Shown piece after piece: positions 53,449 to 62,246 of a stretch of 64,000 bases of DNA. Numbering within the stretch: the stretch's first letter is position 1; each line of letters opens with the position of its first letter. Where the stretch lies: NCBI RefSeq assembly GCF_000521785.1, contig NZ_JALZ01000011.1, positions 52,965 through 116,964 of the forward strand, written 5' to 3'. The stretch is from Roseivivax halodurans JCM 10272 (GTDB lineage Bacteria > Pseudomonadota > Alphaproteobacteria > Rhodobacterales > Rhodobacteraceae). The translations under genes and the position numbers were made by a program. The notes under the pieces were generated by a model. That model saw nothing but the letters and a program-made list of their open reading frames with translations, had not been told where the DNA came from and made no database searches.

Positions 53449-54428
53449 GGAACAGATCCCTCCTCCAGGTACGAGCGGATCTCGCGAATATTGCAGAACG
53501 GCTTTGTCGAATCGGCGCAACAGGACCGAACCGCCGCGACGGAGGCGCCGTAGACCTCTTCCCATGCCTCTTCCGAAAGCCCGAAATAGGGCGGCATGGC
53601 ATGGCTGAGCGGATAGCTCTTCGCAGCCTCATCGCCCCCCGGGGCCGGCGCGCCGGTCATCCAGGAAGCGAGCTGGCCGCAGGAGCCGGGTTTCCCCGCG
53701 GAAGCGGCCGGCGGGGCCAGAAACCCGGTACCGATCCGGTGGCAGCCGAGGCAGGTGTTGTCGCGCGGCTGCATTTCGTGGGTCGGCCAGCCGGCAAAGC
53801 CGAAGCCCGCATCCACATGCGCGTAGGGCCCGAGCGGGTTCGTCGGCACGTGGTCCCAGACCTGTCCCACGAAGGGTGAATACATGAACGGATCGTTGTC
53901 GTGGCAGCTGCCGCACTCTTCCGCAACGACGGTTTCGGGCGGCTCCCAGAAGCCCTCGCCATCCGGACCCGTCGGAGACGGGACCGCCGCGCCGAGGACC
54001 GGCGCCGCCTTGGTGTTCACGGCCTGGAACCAGCAGGTCGCGCCGGTGGCGGGGTTGTGCGCGATCACGTCGATCTCGTCGAACTCCGGGCTGTCGGCAC
54101 TGCGCAGGCGCTTCTGGCGGCACATGACCGAAACCTGCGCCGTCTCCGTCGAGAGGTTCAGGATGCGGGAGAACGGCACGCATTGCCCGTCCGAGCCCGG
54201 CCCGTTGTCGAGCAGCCCCGGCCGGTCGCAGGTCTCGGGCGCGCGGTCGGTGATCTCCATGCCGTCGATGGTGATCGGGATGGTCACGCCGTCGGCGCAG
54301 TCGAAACCCGGGATCGGCGCAATGGCGGCGGCGCAGGCGGCGCCATAGACCTCGTGCGGGGACTGGGCGCTTGCCGGCGGCGCGAGGACGGCCAGCGCCA
54401 GGGCGATGGCTAACGCGACGGGTCTCAT
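53445..54428 (-). CDS. Exported di-haem cytochrome c of a molybdenum hydroxylase operon
   Basis: A 327-residue periplasmic protein. A signal peptide (about 1-21, ending ASA) is followed by a cysteine-bearing domain of unknown type. Two haem c sites follow: CGSCH at 172-176 and CLGCH at 226-230. Many further cysteines (12 or more in total) hint at disulfides. It lies behind the small and large subunits of a molybdenum hydroxylase with overlapping start and stop, so it is the likely electron acceptor linking that enzyme to the respiratory chain. Confidence 0.85.
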   Translation of the reverse strand: MRPVALAIALALAVLAPPASAQSPHEVYGAACAAAIAPIPGFDCADGVTIPITIDGMEITDRAPETCDRPGLLDNGPGSDGQCVPFSRILNLSTETAQVSVMCRQKRLRSADSPEFDEIDVIAHNPATGATCWFQAVNTKAAPVLGAAVPSPTGPDGEGFWEPPETVVAEECGSCHDNDPFMYSPFVGQVWDHVPTNPLGPYAHVDAGFGFAGWPTHEMQPRDNTCLGCHRIGTGFLAPPAASAGKPGSCGQLASWMTGAPAPGGDEAAKSYPLSHAMPPYFGLSEEAWEEVYGASVAAVRSCCADSTKPFCNIREIRSYLEEGSVP

Positions 54429-54946
54429 AGCTCGATCGCCTCCCCCGCATTGACAGCTTCGGCCAGCGAGCGCAGCGCCTCGAAATAGCGCACGTAGCCG
54501 GTGCAGCGGCAGATATGGCTGCCGATGGCCTCCATCATCGCGGCCTCGAGCTCTTGAGGCGGGACCGGCCGCGCCTGCAGATCGCTCAGGAACATCCGCG
54601 CCGCCATGACAAATCCCGGCGCGCAATAGCCGCACTGAAAGGCGAACTGGTCGAGAAAGGCCTGCTGCACCGGATCGGGCCTGCCGTCGCGGGCGACGCT
54701 CTCAATGGTCGAGACCCGCGTTCCGTCGAGCGTCGAAAGCGCGGTGGAGCAGCTGATCACAGGCGTCGCGGCCGGGCTCGGCGGCTTCACCACCTGCACA
54801 GTGCAGGCGCGACACACGCCGATGCCGCAGCAGAGCTTGGTGCCGGTCAGGTTCAGCTCGTCATGCAGGAAATCGAGCAGCGTCTCGTGGCCGCGGGATT
54901 GGGGCAACTCGTAGCCCATGCCGTTGACGGTGAAGCGGATGGTCAT
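54425..54946 (-). CDS. Molybdenum hydroxylase [2Fe-2S] subunit (IorA-like)
   Basis: A 173-residue iron-sulfur subunit. Plant-type ligands are C40, C45, C48 and C66; second-cluster ligands are C105, C108, C146 and C148 (FQCGYCAPG, HICRCTGY). There is no FAD subunit in the operon, so this is the two-subunit isoquinoline-1-oxidoreductase or aldehyde-dehydrogenase type that hands electrons to cytochromes. It overlaps both neighbours by ATGA. Confidence 0.9.
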   Translation of the reverse strand: MTIRFTVNGMGYELPQSRGHETLLDFLHDELNLTGTKLCCGIGVCRACTVQVVKPPSPAATPVISCSTALSTLDGTRVSTIESVARDGRPDPVQQAFLDQFAFQCGYCAPGFVMAARMFLSDLQARPVPPQELEAAMMEAIGSHICRCTGYVRYFEALRSLAEAVNAGEAIEL

Positions 54947-57759
54947 TTCGCAAGCCCCCCGAGGATCTTGTCCGGCGTGATCGGCAGCGAGGCGAAGCGG
55001 ATGCCGGTGGCATCGCGCAGGGCGTTCGAGATCGCGGGCGGGATCGAGCACATCACCGCCTCGGCGATGCCGCGTCCGACCCGGGGGCTTCCCGGCGGCT
55101 GGGGCACCGTGATCAGCTCCTGCGCCCGTGCGCCCGGCGCGTAGCGATCGCCCGGGGGCACGTCGCCTGCGCGCGCCACGTGGTAGCGATCGAGGTTCCA
55201 GCGCCCGTCGGCAGGCCCCTCCATGCCCGGCGGCATGTCCTCGAGCAGGGTGTAGCCGATCGCCATCGCGACGCCGCCCTGGCTCTGACCCGAGACCATC
55301 TGCGGGACGTGGATATGCCCGGCATTGAGCACGCTCAGCACGTTCTCCACCTGCACATGTCCGCTCGCCCGGTCGAGCGTCAGGCCGACCACGTTGACGC
55401 AAGGCGCCCAGACATAGCGCGAATAGCGCGCGGTCTCGGGCGTGGGATAGCTGCCGTTGCGCCGCGGGATCGGCTGCGGCGCGGTCTTGGCTCCGTGATA
55501 ATAGGCCAGCCCGTCCAGCTGCAGCCGCAACGCGCCGCCGGGGGTGTCGAAATCGGCCTCGACCCAGGAATTCTGGAAATAGGCGTGGCCGAGGGCCCCG
55601 GTCGGCAGGCCCATCTCGTGCACCGCCTTTGCCAGTGCCGCCAGCGTCAGCGGTGCGCTGCCCGCGCCGACGGGGCGCAGCGCGCCTGCCTCCCAGATCA
55701 CGTCCTCTGCCGAAAGCGGCCCCACACCCCAGAGCTGTGCCGCCGCGACCAGCAGCGAGCCCCGCAACAGCGCCTGCGCCGTCTGTTGCACGGTGTTGAC
55801 CTGATGCAGCGCGGTCAGGCAGGCCGAGGACGAGCCGGTGCCCTTCTGGGTCCACATCGGATCATCCCAGCGGTCCGGGCTCGCGCTGTCATCGCTCAGC
55901 CCGGTCTCCGCAAAGAGCGTGTAACCGCCCATATCGACGCGCGTGGCATTGGCCCCGAGGATCGGTCCGATGGTCACCCCTAGCGTGGTGGCCGAACCGT
56001 TGCCCATGTCCACCGCATCGGACTGCACGGTCAGCGTGCCGTCGCGCCCCAGATGCACCGCCGCGACCATGCCGTCGCCCGAGGTGCCGTAGGCCTGAAG
56101 CGACATGGCGAGCCCGGTGCCGTAGGTCCGGCCCTCGGCTTCGTGCGCGGCCCGGATCTCGGCGCGCTCGGCCCAGAGCGGGTGGGCTTCGGCGGTGTCC
56201 AGCATCTCGGGCAGGTTCAGGCTCTGCTCGATGGGGCCGCCGGTCACGGTTGTGTCGCCCTCCGCGATCAGGTTGGCCCGGCGCAGCGCCATCTGGTCCC
56301 AGCCCTCAGCCGCGGCAAGATCGTCGAGCGCGGTCTCGATGGCGAAATAAGCCTGCGGACCGCCGAAGCCGCGCTGAGAACCGCCCGAGATATTTTCCGT
56401 GTGACGCGCCTCGGCGTGGATGTCGGCCACCGGGAGGCGGTAGCTGCCGCCCGCGCAGAGCGCCCCGAGCGAGGCGACGTAGGGCGACAGGTTGCGCCGC
56501 CCGCCGCCGTCGAACACCATCGAGAGCCGCACCGCCTCGAGCCGCATGTCGTCATGGGCATAGAGCGTGCCGTCCGCCGTGGTGGCGTGGCGCTTGAGCC
56601 CGACGCGGAACTGCTCGAACCGGTCATAGGCGAGCCGCACCGGGTTGCCGCCAGCAAAGGCCACCGCCAGCGCCAGCATCAGCGAGAACGGCGAGCTGTC
56701 GCGCCCGCCGAAGCCGCCGCCCGGATAGCAGCTGTGCAGCGTCACCTGGGCGAGGTCCGGGACCGGGGAGGCCTCGCTGCCGAACATGCTGGCGATGTTG
56801 CGCACGTCGCCGTCGGGGGACTGGGTGCCGAGCACCAGCTGCATCTCCTTGCTGGCCGGGTCGATCCAGGCAAGGCCGGCCTCGGGCTCCATGAACATCG
56901 GATCCATCGCCCGCATTTCGGCGCGGATCGGCTGGCGGATCAGATCGGTCGCCTCGTCCAGCGCCTGGCGGATGCGCGCCTGCACCTGCGGCGCCTCGCG
57001 GGCATACGTCTCGGAATCGGTGCCAGCATAATCGAACCCCGGATCCTTGACGTAGAGCGTGCGCGGATCGAACGGCTGATCCGGCAGGGGCGTGCCGTCC
57101 GGCCCTTCGCCGGGCCCGTAGCGCTGCACGATGCCGTCATCTGCGGCGAGAAAACGGCGCGCCGCGCGATAGGCCGCGAGGGTGTCGAAGAGCAAGAGCG
57201 CCACCGCCTGCCCGAGGAAGTTCGGGGTCCTGCCCGGCATCACCAGCAGATCGAAGCTCAGACCGTCCGGTAGGTTGAAGCTGCCGCCGGTGGCGGTGTT
57301 GCTCTGCTCTTCGGCCTTGATAGACAGCAGATGGTCCACATGCAGATCGCGATTGAATTCCACCGGCTTGTCGAAAAGCTTCGGATCGAGATCGCTGCCG
57401 AGGATGACCTTCGCGGGCTCCGCCTCGGATGGCAGGTGCGAAAGGTCGAGCCCAAGGAAGGCCTCTTTCGTCGTACGGGCGCGGAGGTACAGCGCGTGCC
57501 ACTGGCGACCCGGCCAGCCCGCCATATCGCGGGCGCGAAAATCACGGGCATAGATCTTCTGCCCGGTGACCTTGGCAAGCCCCTCAATGCGCTGAACGGC
57601 CACCCCGGGCACCGGGCCGAGGGGCGTCGAGACAGCAGCACCCGCGCCCTGCCCCCGCCCCGGCAGCCCCAGCACGCTCAGCCCGATGACTCCGGACGCA
57701 GTTTTCAGAAAGCCGCGACGCGACATGAGCGCAGCTCGGCTGACCGGCGGGGAACTCAT
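54943..57759 (-). CDS. Molybdenum hydroxylase large subunit (IorB/aldehyde dehydrogenase-like), Tat-exported
   Basis: A 938-residue catalytic subunit with a twin-arginine signal (MSRRGFLKTASGVIG, from residue 12), so it acts in the periplasm. Moco-site phrases are GGGFGGRDSS, SGGSQRGFGGPQA and DMGNGSATT; catalytic E900 is in GIAEAVM. This fused large form is that of isoquinoline 1-oxidoreductase and periplasmic aldehyde dehydrogenases. The substrate is unknown. The start at 57759 leaves an N-region before the RR pair; an in-frame ATG at residue 12 would also keep the signal. Confidence 0.9.
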   Translation of the reverse strand: MSSPPVSRAALMSRRGFLKTASGVIGLSVLGLPGRGQGAGAAVSTPLGPVPGVAVQRIEGLAKVTGQKIYARDFRARDMAGWPGRQWHALYLRARTTKEAFLGLDLSHLPSEAEPAKVILGSDLDPKLFDKPVEFNRDLHVDHLLSIKAEEQSNTATGGSFNLPDGLSFDLLVMPGRTPNFLGQAVALLLFDTLAAYRAARRFLAADDGIVQRYGPGEGPDGTPLPDQPFDPRTLYVKDPGFDYAGTDSETYAREAPQVQARIRQALDEATDLIRQPIRAEMRAMDPMFMEPEAGLAWIDPASKEMQLVLGTQSPDGDVRNIASMFGSEASPVPDLAQVTLHSCYPGGGFGGRDSSPFSLMLALAVAFAGGNPVRLAYDRFEQFRVGLKRHATTADGTLYAHDDMRLEAVRLSMVFDGGGRRNLSPYVASLGALCAGGSYRLPVADIHAEARHTENISGGSQRGFGGPQAYFAIETALDDLAAAEGWDQMALRRANLIAEGDTTVTGGPIEQSLNLPEMLDTAEAHPLWAERAEIRAAHEAEGRTYGTGLAMSLQAYGTSGDGMVAAVHLGRDGTLTVQSDAVDMGNGSATTLGVTIGPILGANATRVDMGGYTLFAETGLSDDSASPDRWDDPMWTQKGTGSSSACLTALHQVNTVQQTAQALLRGSLLVAAAQLWGVGPLSAEDVIWEAGALRPVGAGSAPLTLAALAKAVHEMGLPTGALGHAYFQNSWVEADFDTPGGALRLQLDGLAYYHGAKTAPQPIPRRNGSYPTPETARYSRYVWAPCVNVVGLTLDRASGHVQVENVLSVLNAGHIHVPQMVSGQSQGGVAMAIGYTLLEDMPPGMEGPADGRWNLDRYHVARAGDVPPGDRYAPGARAQELITVPQPPGSPRVGRGIAEAVMCSIPPAISNALRDATGIRFASLPITPDKILGGLAK

Positions 57760-58574
57760 GTCCCTGTTCCTCTCCCTCGACACATCAGCTCGGAGCACGT
57801 CCCGTAGGACGCTCGAAATTGGCTCAAACTAATATGTTATGGGCGAGGGTGACCCCACGCAAAGCAACCGTCAAGTGCCGCGGCGCGGCGATGCGAGGTT
57901 TTTCACTGGCAGAGCGTCTGAAGCTCAGAGGCAGCTGTCAGGCGGGGACCGGCGCGGGCGCAGCCCCGAAGAACTGCACCCGACCCAGGGACCACGACGG
58001 CCCAGCACAAAAAAAACACACATTAACCCGATGCATCCACCATGCGGCAGATAACGCTCCTCTTCCGCGAGGAAAGAGGGTCGCCCGAGGGGCAGGCGTC
58101 CTATAAAATCTAAACGCCTGCCCTGAACGTAAGGATGAATTTTGGCGGGCTGCAGCCCGAAGCGGGAAAAATCTGCAGCGCCACCGAGAATAACCTACCT
58201 GCAATGAGGCGAAGGGAAATCTTGTGTCCTTCTTATTTTGGCAATCGATGTAATCACTCTACCCCACATCGCTGAGTCGATAACTCCGAAAGCTTTGGAC
58301 ATGTCCGCGGCTTGACATATGCTTTTTTAGGAATGTACTTGCAAAGACAACACTGCCCCAACCCCGGACTCGCAGGACCGAGATATATAACTGCCCTTTA
58401 ATTCGCAGGCAACTCAGGCCCAATTACTTGCGACAAGGCAGCCGGGCAACATCCTATGTCATCGTACATGTGGCCATTATGCGAGAACCCGTTTTCGCTT
58501 TCTCTCTCACAGGGGCTTTGTTGTGCAAAAAAGGATGAAGGCTGCACTTCCCGTTTCCCCGGACGCATTTATCC
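57760..58574. other. Gene-free, AT-richer gap upstream of the periplasmic oxidoreductase
   Basis: About 800 bases with no credible gene. Composition is clearly richer in A/T than neighbours from about 58,000 to 58,560. It contains a 10-base palindrome GGACATGTCC (58297-58306) and, 5 bases on, TTGACA (58312-58317) with no matching gene downstream on the plus strand. The operon promoter should lie near 57,800-57,900. Confidence 0.45.
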
Positions 58575-59100
58575 CATGGGTTCGATGGCAGGTATTCCGA
58601 GCGCGGTGTAGCCGTTCAAAACCACGGCACGGACTTGGCGATCGAAGTCGCGCACCATGAGGCTTTCCCCAGTAGATTCACACAATGCATCTTCGTCTCG
58701 GCGCGGCTTCGGCGGTGGTATCCGCTCCATGGTCGCCAGATGGTGCGGCCAAGATATTTCGCGACGCGAAGGGCGCCGTTCCGGGCGATCGCGCCCGCGA
58801 TCGAAGGCTTCCACGCCTTTTCGTTCTTGCGGGGCGGTATAACGGCATAGGCGCCGCGGTGACCGATCCGATCTCGGCGTCAGCCGGGATCTGATTCAGC
58901 AGCTCGGGAGGCATCGGCGCATCGCCGACCCGGCTCCCGGTGGGTCCAATGGCCCGGATTTCCAACGCCTGCTCGTCGACACTGATATGGATCGTGCGCC
59001 ACAGGCGGCAATTCGCGCCACCATGCTTGCGGGCGTGGCACTCGCCTTCACCCTCCGCCTTGGAGCCAGGGTCGTCGATGCGAAGCTCTCAGGTCTCGAT
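58575..59100 (-). pseudogene. Decayed IS5-family transposase
   Basis: On the minus strand three blocks in different frames match the IS5-type DDE transposase: KAEGEGECHARKHGGANCR and HISVDEQALEIRAIGPTGS with DAPMPPELLNQIPADAEI; then AVIPPRKNEKAWKP to WSGYHRRSRAETKMHC; then LMVRDFDRQV and VVLNGYTALGIPAIEPMG before the stop. At least two frameshifts and an internal deletion around the catalytic GAYD block are present, and the N-terminal part is missing. No terminal inverted repeats or target duplication were found. Old, inactive insertion. Confidence 0.75.
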
Positions 59101-59111
59101 GCTCCGACCTC

Positions 59112-59810
59112 TCACGACGCGGCGATCCCCGCGCATCGGGACGTGTTCCGGATGTGCCGCTCCATCGCGGCTCTGGCGGCCGACGGATCCCGGAGACGGA
59201 GGCCTTCGAGGATGGCGCGATGTTCCGCGATCGAATCCTGCATCCTCACCACGGCGGTAATCGGGATCGGCACCCGCTGGCTTTCGGTGATCAGCGCATG
59301 CACCGACCGGTACATCTCTTGCAAGAGCGCGTTCGGGCAGGCCTGTGCGATCAGCTGGTGGAATTCGAGGTCCGCCTCGACATGTCCAACGAGGTCTCCG
59401 GAGCTCCATGCGCTTTCGAAAACCTCGGCCGCCTTTCCGATCCGGGCCAGCGCACCGTCCGTTACGGTCGGGGCCGCCAGCCGGCAGATCTCTCCCTCGA
59501 TCATGATCCGGGTCTGAAAGACCTCCTGCATCGAGTATGTGCTTTCGTGACGCCACTGGCTCGCCTCGGGACGCGTGTTCTTGCCGGTCACGAACGTGCC
59601 GCGCGCCGGCAGCGTCCGGACAAGCCCGAGCGTCTCGAGCGTCAAGAGCGCCTCGCGCAGCGACGCCCGCGAAACACCCAGTTGCTCGGCCAGCACGCGC
59701 TGCGAGGGCAACTTGCTGTCCTGCGGGAACGCGCCTGAACGGATCATGTCCTGCAGCCGCTGCGAGGCGACAAGCGTGACTGGCTGCTTTTCGTCGGGAT
59801 AGGGCGACAT
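59112..59810 (-). CDS. GntR-family regulator (FadR/FCD subfamily)
   Basis: A 232-residue regulator. The N-terminal winged helix has the GntR pattern LPSQRVLAEQLGVSRASLREALLTLETLGLV. The C-terminal all-helical FCD domain has the metal-type residues in DLEFHQLIAQACPN and the H of SIAEHRAILEGL. ATG at 59810 is chosen over 59834, which has no Shine-Dalgarno. It diverges from an amino-acid ABC operon, with a perfect palindrome in the gap, so it probably represses that operon until a small acid or amino-acid ligand binds. Its 3' end abuts the IS5 remnant but looks complete. Confidence 0.9.
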   Translation of the reverse strand: MSPYPDEKQPVTLVASQRLQDMIRSGAFPQDSKLPSQRVLAEQLGVSRASLREALLTLETLGLVRTLPARGTFVTGKNTRPEASQWRHESTYSMQEVFQTRIMIEGEICRLAAPTVTDGALARIGKAAEVFESAWSSGDLVGHVEADLEFHQLIAQACPNALLQEMYRSVHALITESQRVPIPITAVVRMQDSIAEHRAILEGLRLRDPSAARAAMERHIRNTSRCAGIAAS

Positions 59811-59902
59811 GGGGCCGTCTCTACGCGAGGTCATGGGATCGGGCCAAGGCGAATATCCGGGCGGAGAATTCTTGCGTCATGATCGATGCCGTGCTTGAGT
59901 GC

Positions 59903-59920
59903 GGTCAGACTGGTCTGACC
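59903..59920. promoter_or_regulatory. Operator palindrome GGTCAGACTGGTCTGACC
   Basis: Perfect 8-base arms around a 2-base centre, of the TGGTC-type seen for FadR-subfamily GntR proteins. It is 49 bases before the binding-protein start and 93 before the GntR start, in the gap they share. Confidence 0.75.
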
Positions 59921-59968
59921 GGTTTGGCCAGTCAATAACCAAACCCAATACCAACAGGGAAACCGAAC

Positions 59969-60760
59969 ATGCTCAGAAGAACCCTCCTCTCCTCCACCCT
60001 AGCTGCATCGGCTCTCATGGCGCTTGCCGGGGCCTCCGCCGCTCAGGACGCTCTGACAGTGGGCGCCAATGTCGGAAACGTGCCGTGGGAATTCCAGGAC
60101 GAGTCCGGCGAGATCGTCGGCTTCGAGGTGGATCTCGTCAAGGCCGTCGCCGAGAAGCTCGGCCGAGAGGTGGAGATCGTGAACATCCCGTTCAACGGCC
60201 TCTTCTCCGCGGTCCAGTCAGGCCGGATCGACATCGCGACCTCGTCGATCACCATCACGGCTGAACGGCTTGAATCGGTCTCCTTCGCCCAGCCCTATTA
60301 CGACAGCGACCAGTCCCTGACGGTCGCCTCCGGCGGACCCGCCTCGCTCGACGAGATGGACGGCAAGGTGGTCGGCGTCGACACCGGCTCCACCGGGGAC
60401 ATGTGGGCGACCGAGCACTCCGACGAATACGGGTTCTCCGAGATCCGGCGCTACGAAGGCCTGAACCCCGCGATGCTCGATCTCGCGGCCGGCCGGATCG
60501 ACGGCTACATCTCGGACATCCCTGCCCTGCTCTACTACAGCAAGGACAAGCCGAACATCGAGGTCGCGCAGCGCATCGAGACCGGCGAGCAATATTCGAT
60601 GATGTTCGCAAAGGATTCCGAACTCGCGTCCGAGGTCAACGACGTCATCACCGAACTCAAGGAAGACGGCACCGTCGCCGAACTTCACCAGAAGTGGTTT
60701 GGCGGGATGCCCGACGAAGGCACGTCGACCGCAACCGTTCTCGAGATGCCCGGCAACTGA
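59969..60760 (+). CDS. Amino-acid ABC transporter substrate-binding protein
   Basis: A 263-residue periplasmic binding protein of family 3 (polar amino acids, cystine, opines). Signal peptide about 1-25, ending GASAAQD. The ligand-binding phrases are [31 protein letters not shown] and [17 protein letters not shown]. It opens an operon with one permease and one ATPase. The ligand is unknown; the class V PLP enzyme behind it suggests a sulfur- or amine-containing amino acid, by inference only. Confidence 0.9.
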   Translation: MLRRTLLSSTLAASALMALAGASAAQDALTVGANVGNVPWEFQDESGEIVGFEVDLVKAVAEKLGREVEIVNIPFNGLFSAVQSGRIDIATSSITITAERLESVSFAQPYYDSDQSLTVASGGPASLDEMDGKVVGVDTGSTGDMWATEHSDEYGFSEIRRYEGLNPAMLDLAAGRIDGYISDIPALLYYSKDKPNIEVAQRIETGEQYSMMFAKDSELASEVNDVITELKEDGTVAELHQKWFGGMPDEGTSTATVLEMPGN

Positions 60761-60817
60761 TCGACCCCGCCCCCGGTCCGCCGGTTGCGGCCGGACCGGG
60801 GGACATCGAGGAAATTC

Positions 60818-61489
60818 ATGGATCTCTTCCAGACATTCTTCAACCTGGACGTGCTCGTGCGCACGTTCCCGATGCTCATCGAGGGCCTGTGGCTGACGCT
60901 CCAGCTTGGTGTGTCGAGCATCATCGCGGGCCTGATCCTCGGACTCGTCCTTTGCATGATCCGGCTCTACAGCCCCGCCGTCGTCCGGGTCCTGGCGCGG
61001 ATCTATATCGACGTGTTCAGGTCGATCCCGCTGCTCGTGCTGCTGATCATCGTCTACTACGCCCTGCCCTTCGTGGGCATCCGGCTGTCGCCCTTCGCCT
61101 CCGCAATGACCGCGCTGACGCTGGTGTCGGGCGCCTACACGGCCGAGATCTTCCGCGCCGGGATCGAGGCGATCCCGAAGGGCCAGTTCGAAGCCTCCGC
61201 CGCGCTCGGTCTCAGCCATCGGCAGACGATGTTGGACGTGATCCTTCCGCAATCGATCCGGATGGTGATCCCGCCGCTGACGAACAACAGCATCAACGTG
61301 GTGAAGGACACCGCGCTGGCCTCGGTCGTCGCCATGCCCGACTTGCTCAAGCAGGCGACGCAGGCACAGGCGCTCGCGGCGAACCCCTCGCCGCTGATCG
61401 GGGCGGCGGCGATCTACCTCGCCTTCCTGCTTCCGGCGGTCCTTCTGGTGACGCGGCTCGAACGGCGCTTCAACCGGGGGAACGCGTGA
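60818..61489 (+). CDS. Amino-acid ABC transporter permease (HisM/GlnP type)
   Basis: A 223-residue inner-membrane permease with about five helices. The EAA loop is visible as [29 protein letters not shown]. It begins with [16 protein letters not shown], typical for the family. ATG at 60818 has GAGG upstream. It overlaps the ATPase start (TGATG). Only one permease is present, so it should work as a homodimer. Confidence 0.93.
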   Translation: MDLFQTFFNLDVLVRTFPMLIEGLWLTLQLGVSSIIAGLILGLVLCMIRLYSPAVVRVLARIYIDVFRSIPLLVLLIIVYYALPFVGIRLSPFASAMTALTLVSGAYTAEIFRAGIEAIPKGQFEASAALGLSHRQTMLDVILPQSIRMVIPPLTNNSINVVKDTALASVVAMPDLLKQATQAQALAANPSPLIGAAAIYLAFLLPAVLLVTRLERRFNRGNA

Positions 61490-62226
61490 TGAGCGGATAT
61501 GTCAGCATCCGGAACTTGCGGAAGTCATTCGGTACTTTCGAGGCCCTGCGGGGCATCGACCTCGATATCGGCCGTGGCGAGGTGGTTTGCGTGATCGGAC
61601 CCTCGGGCTCGGGCAAGTCGACCCTCATCCGCTGCATCAACCGGCTCGAGCCATTCTCTGACGAGAGCGAGATCCGCGTCGACGACATTCCGGTGATCCC
61701 CGGCCGCAGCCTCGCCAAGGTGCGCGCCGAAGTCGGGATGGTGTTCCAGGCGTTCAACCTCTTTCCCCACCTCACCGTGCGGGAGAACGTCATGCTCGCG
61801 CCGCGCCGCGTCCGCGGCACCTCACGCGCAGACGCCTACAGGCAGGCCGAGATGCTGCTCGCACGGGTGGGCATACGCGAGCAGGCGGACAAGTATCCGT
61901 CGGGCCTCTCCGGCGGGCAGCAGCAGCGCGTTGCCATCGCCCGCGCGCTCGCCATGGAGCCGCAGGTCATGCTTTTCGACGAGCCGACCTCGGCGCTCGA
62001 CCCCGAGATGGTCGGCGAGGTGCTGGACGTCATGAAGGACCTCGCCGGCACGGGCGTCACGATGATCGTCGTCACGCACGAGATGGGCTTTGCCCGCCAG
62101 GTCGCCGACCGGGTGATATTCATGGACAGCGGCGAGGTCATCGAGGCGGGACCGCCGGACGAGATATTCGCAAACCCAAAGGAAGCGCGGACGCAGAACT
62201 TCCTCAAGGCCGTGCTCCACCACTGA
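61489..62226 (+). CDS. Amino-acid ABC transporter ATP-binding protein (GlnQ/HisP type)
   Basis: A 245-residue ATPase with Walker [10 protein letters not shown] (about 38-46), signature [15 protein letters not shown] and Walker [17 protein letters not shown]. The [15 protein letters not shown] phrase is diagnostic of the polar amino-acid group. It is coupled to the permease by overlap and leads to the class V aminotransferase after 20 bases. Confidence 0.95.
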   Translation: MSGYVSIRNLRKSFGTFEALRGIDLDIGRGEVVCVIGPSGSGKSTLIRCINRLEPFSDESEIRVDDIPVIPGRSLAKVRAEVGMVFQAFNLFPHLTVRENVMLAPRRVRGTSRADAYRQAEMLLARVGIREQADKYPSGLSGGQQQRVAIARALAMEPQVMLFDEPTSALDPEMVGEVLDVMKDLAGTGVTMIVVTHEMGFARQVADRVIFMDSGEVIEAGPPDEIFANPKEARTQNFLKAVLHH

Positions 62227-62246
62227 CAGGACGAGAAGACGCAGCT

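Noticed and set aside
57819..58106. 95-codon frame in the gap upstream of the oxidoreductase
   Set aside because: No Shine-Dalgarno, no family likeness and poor codon bias.
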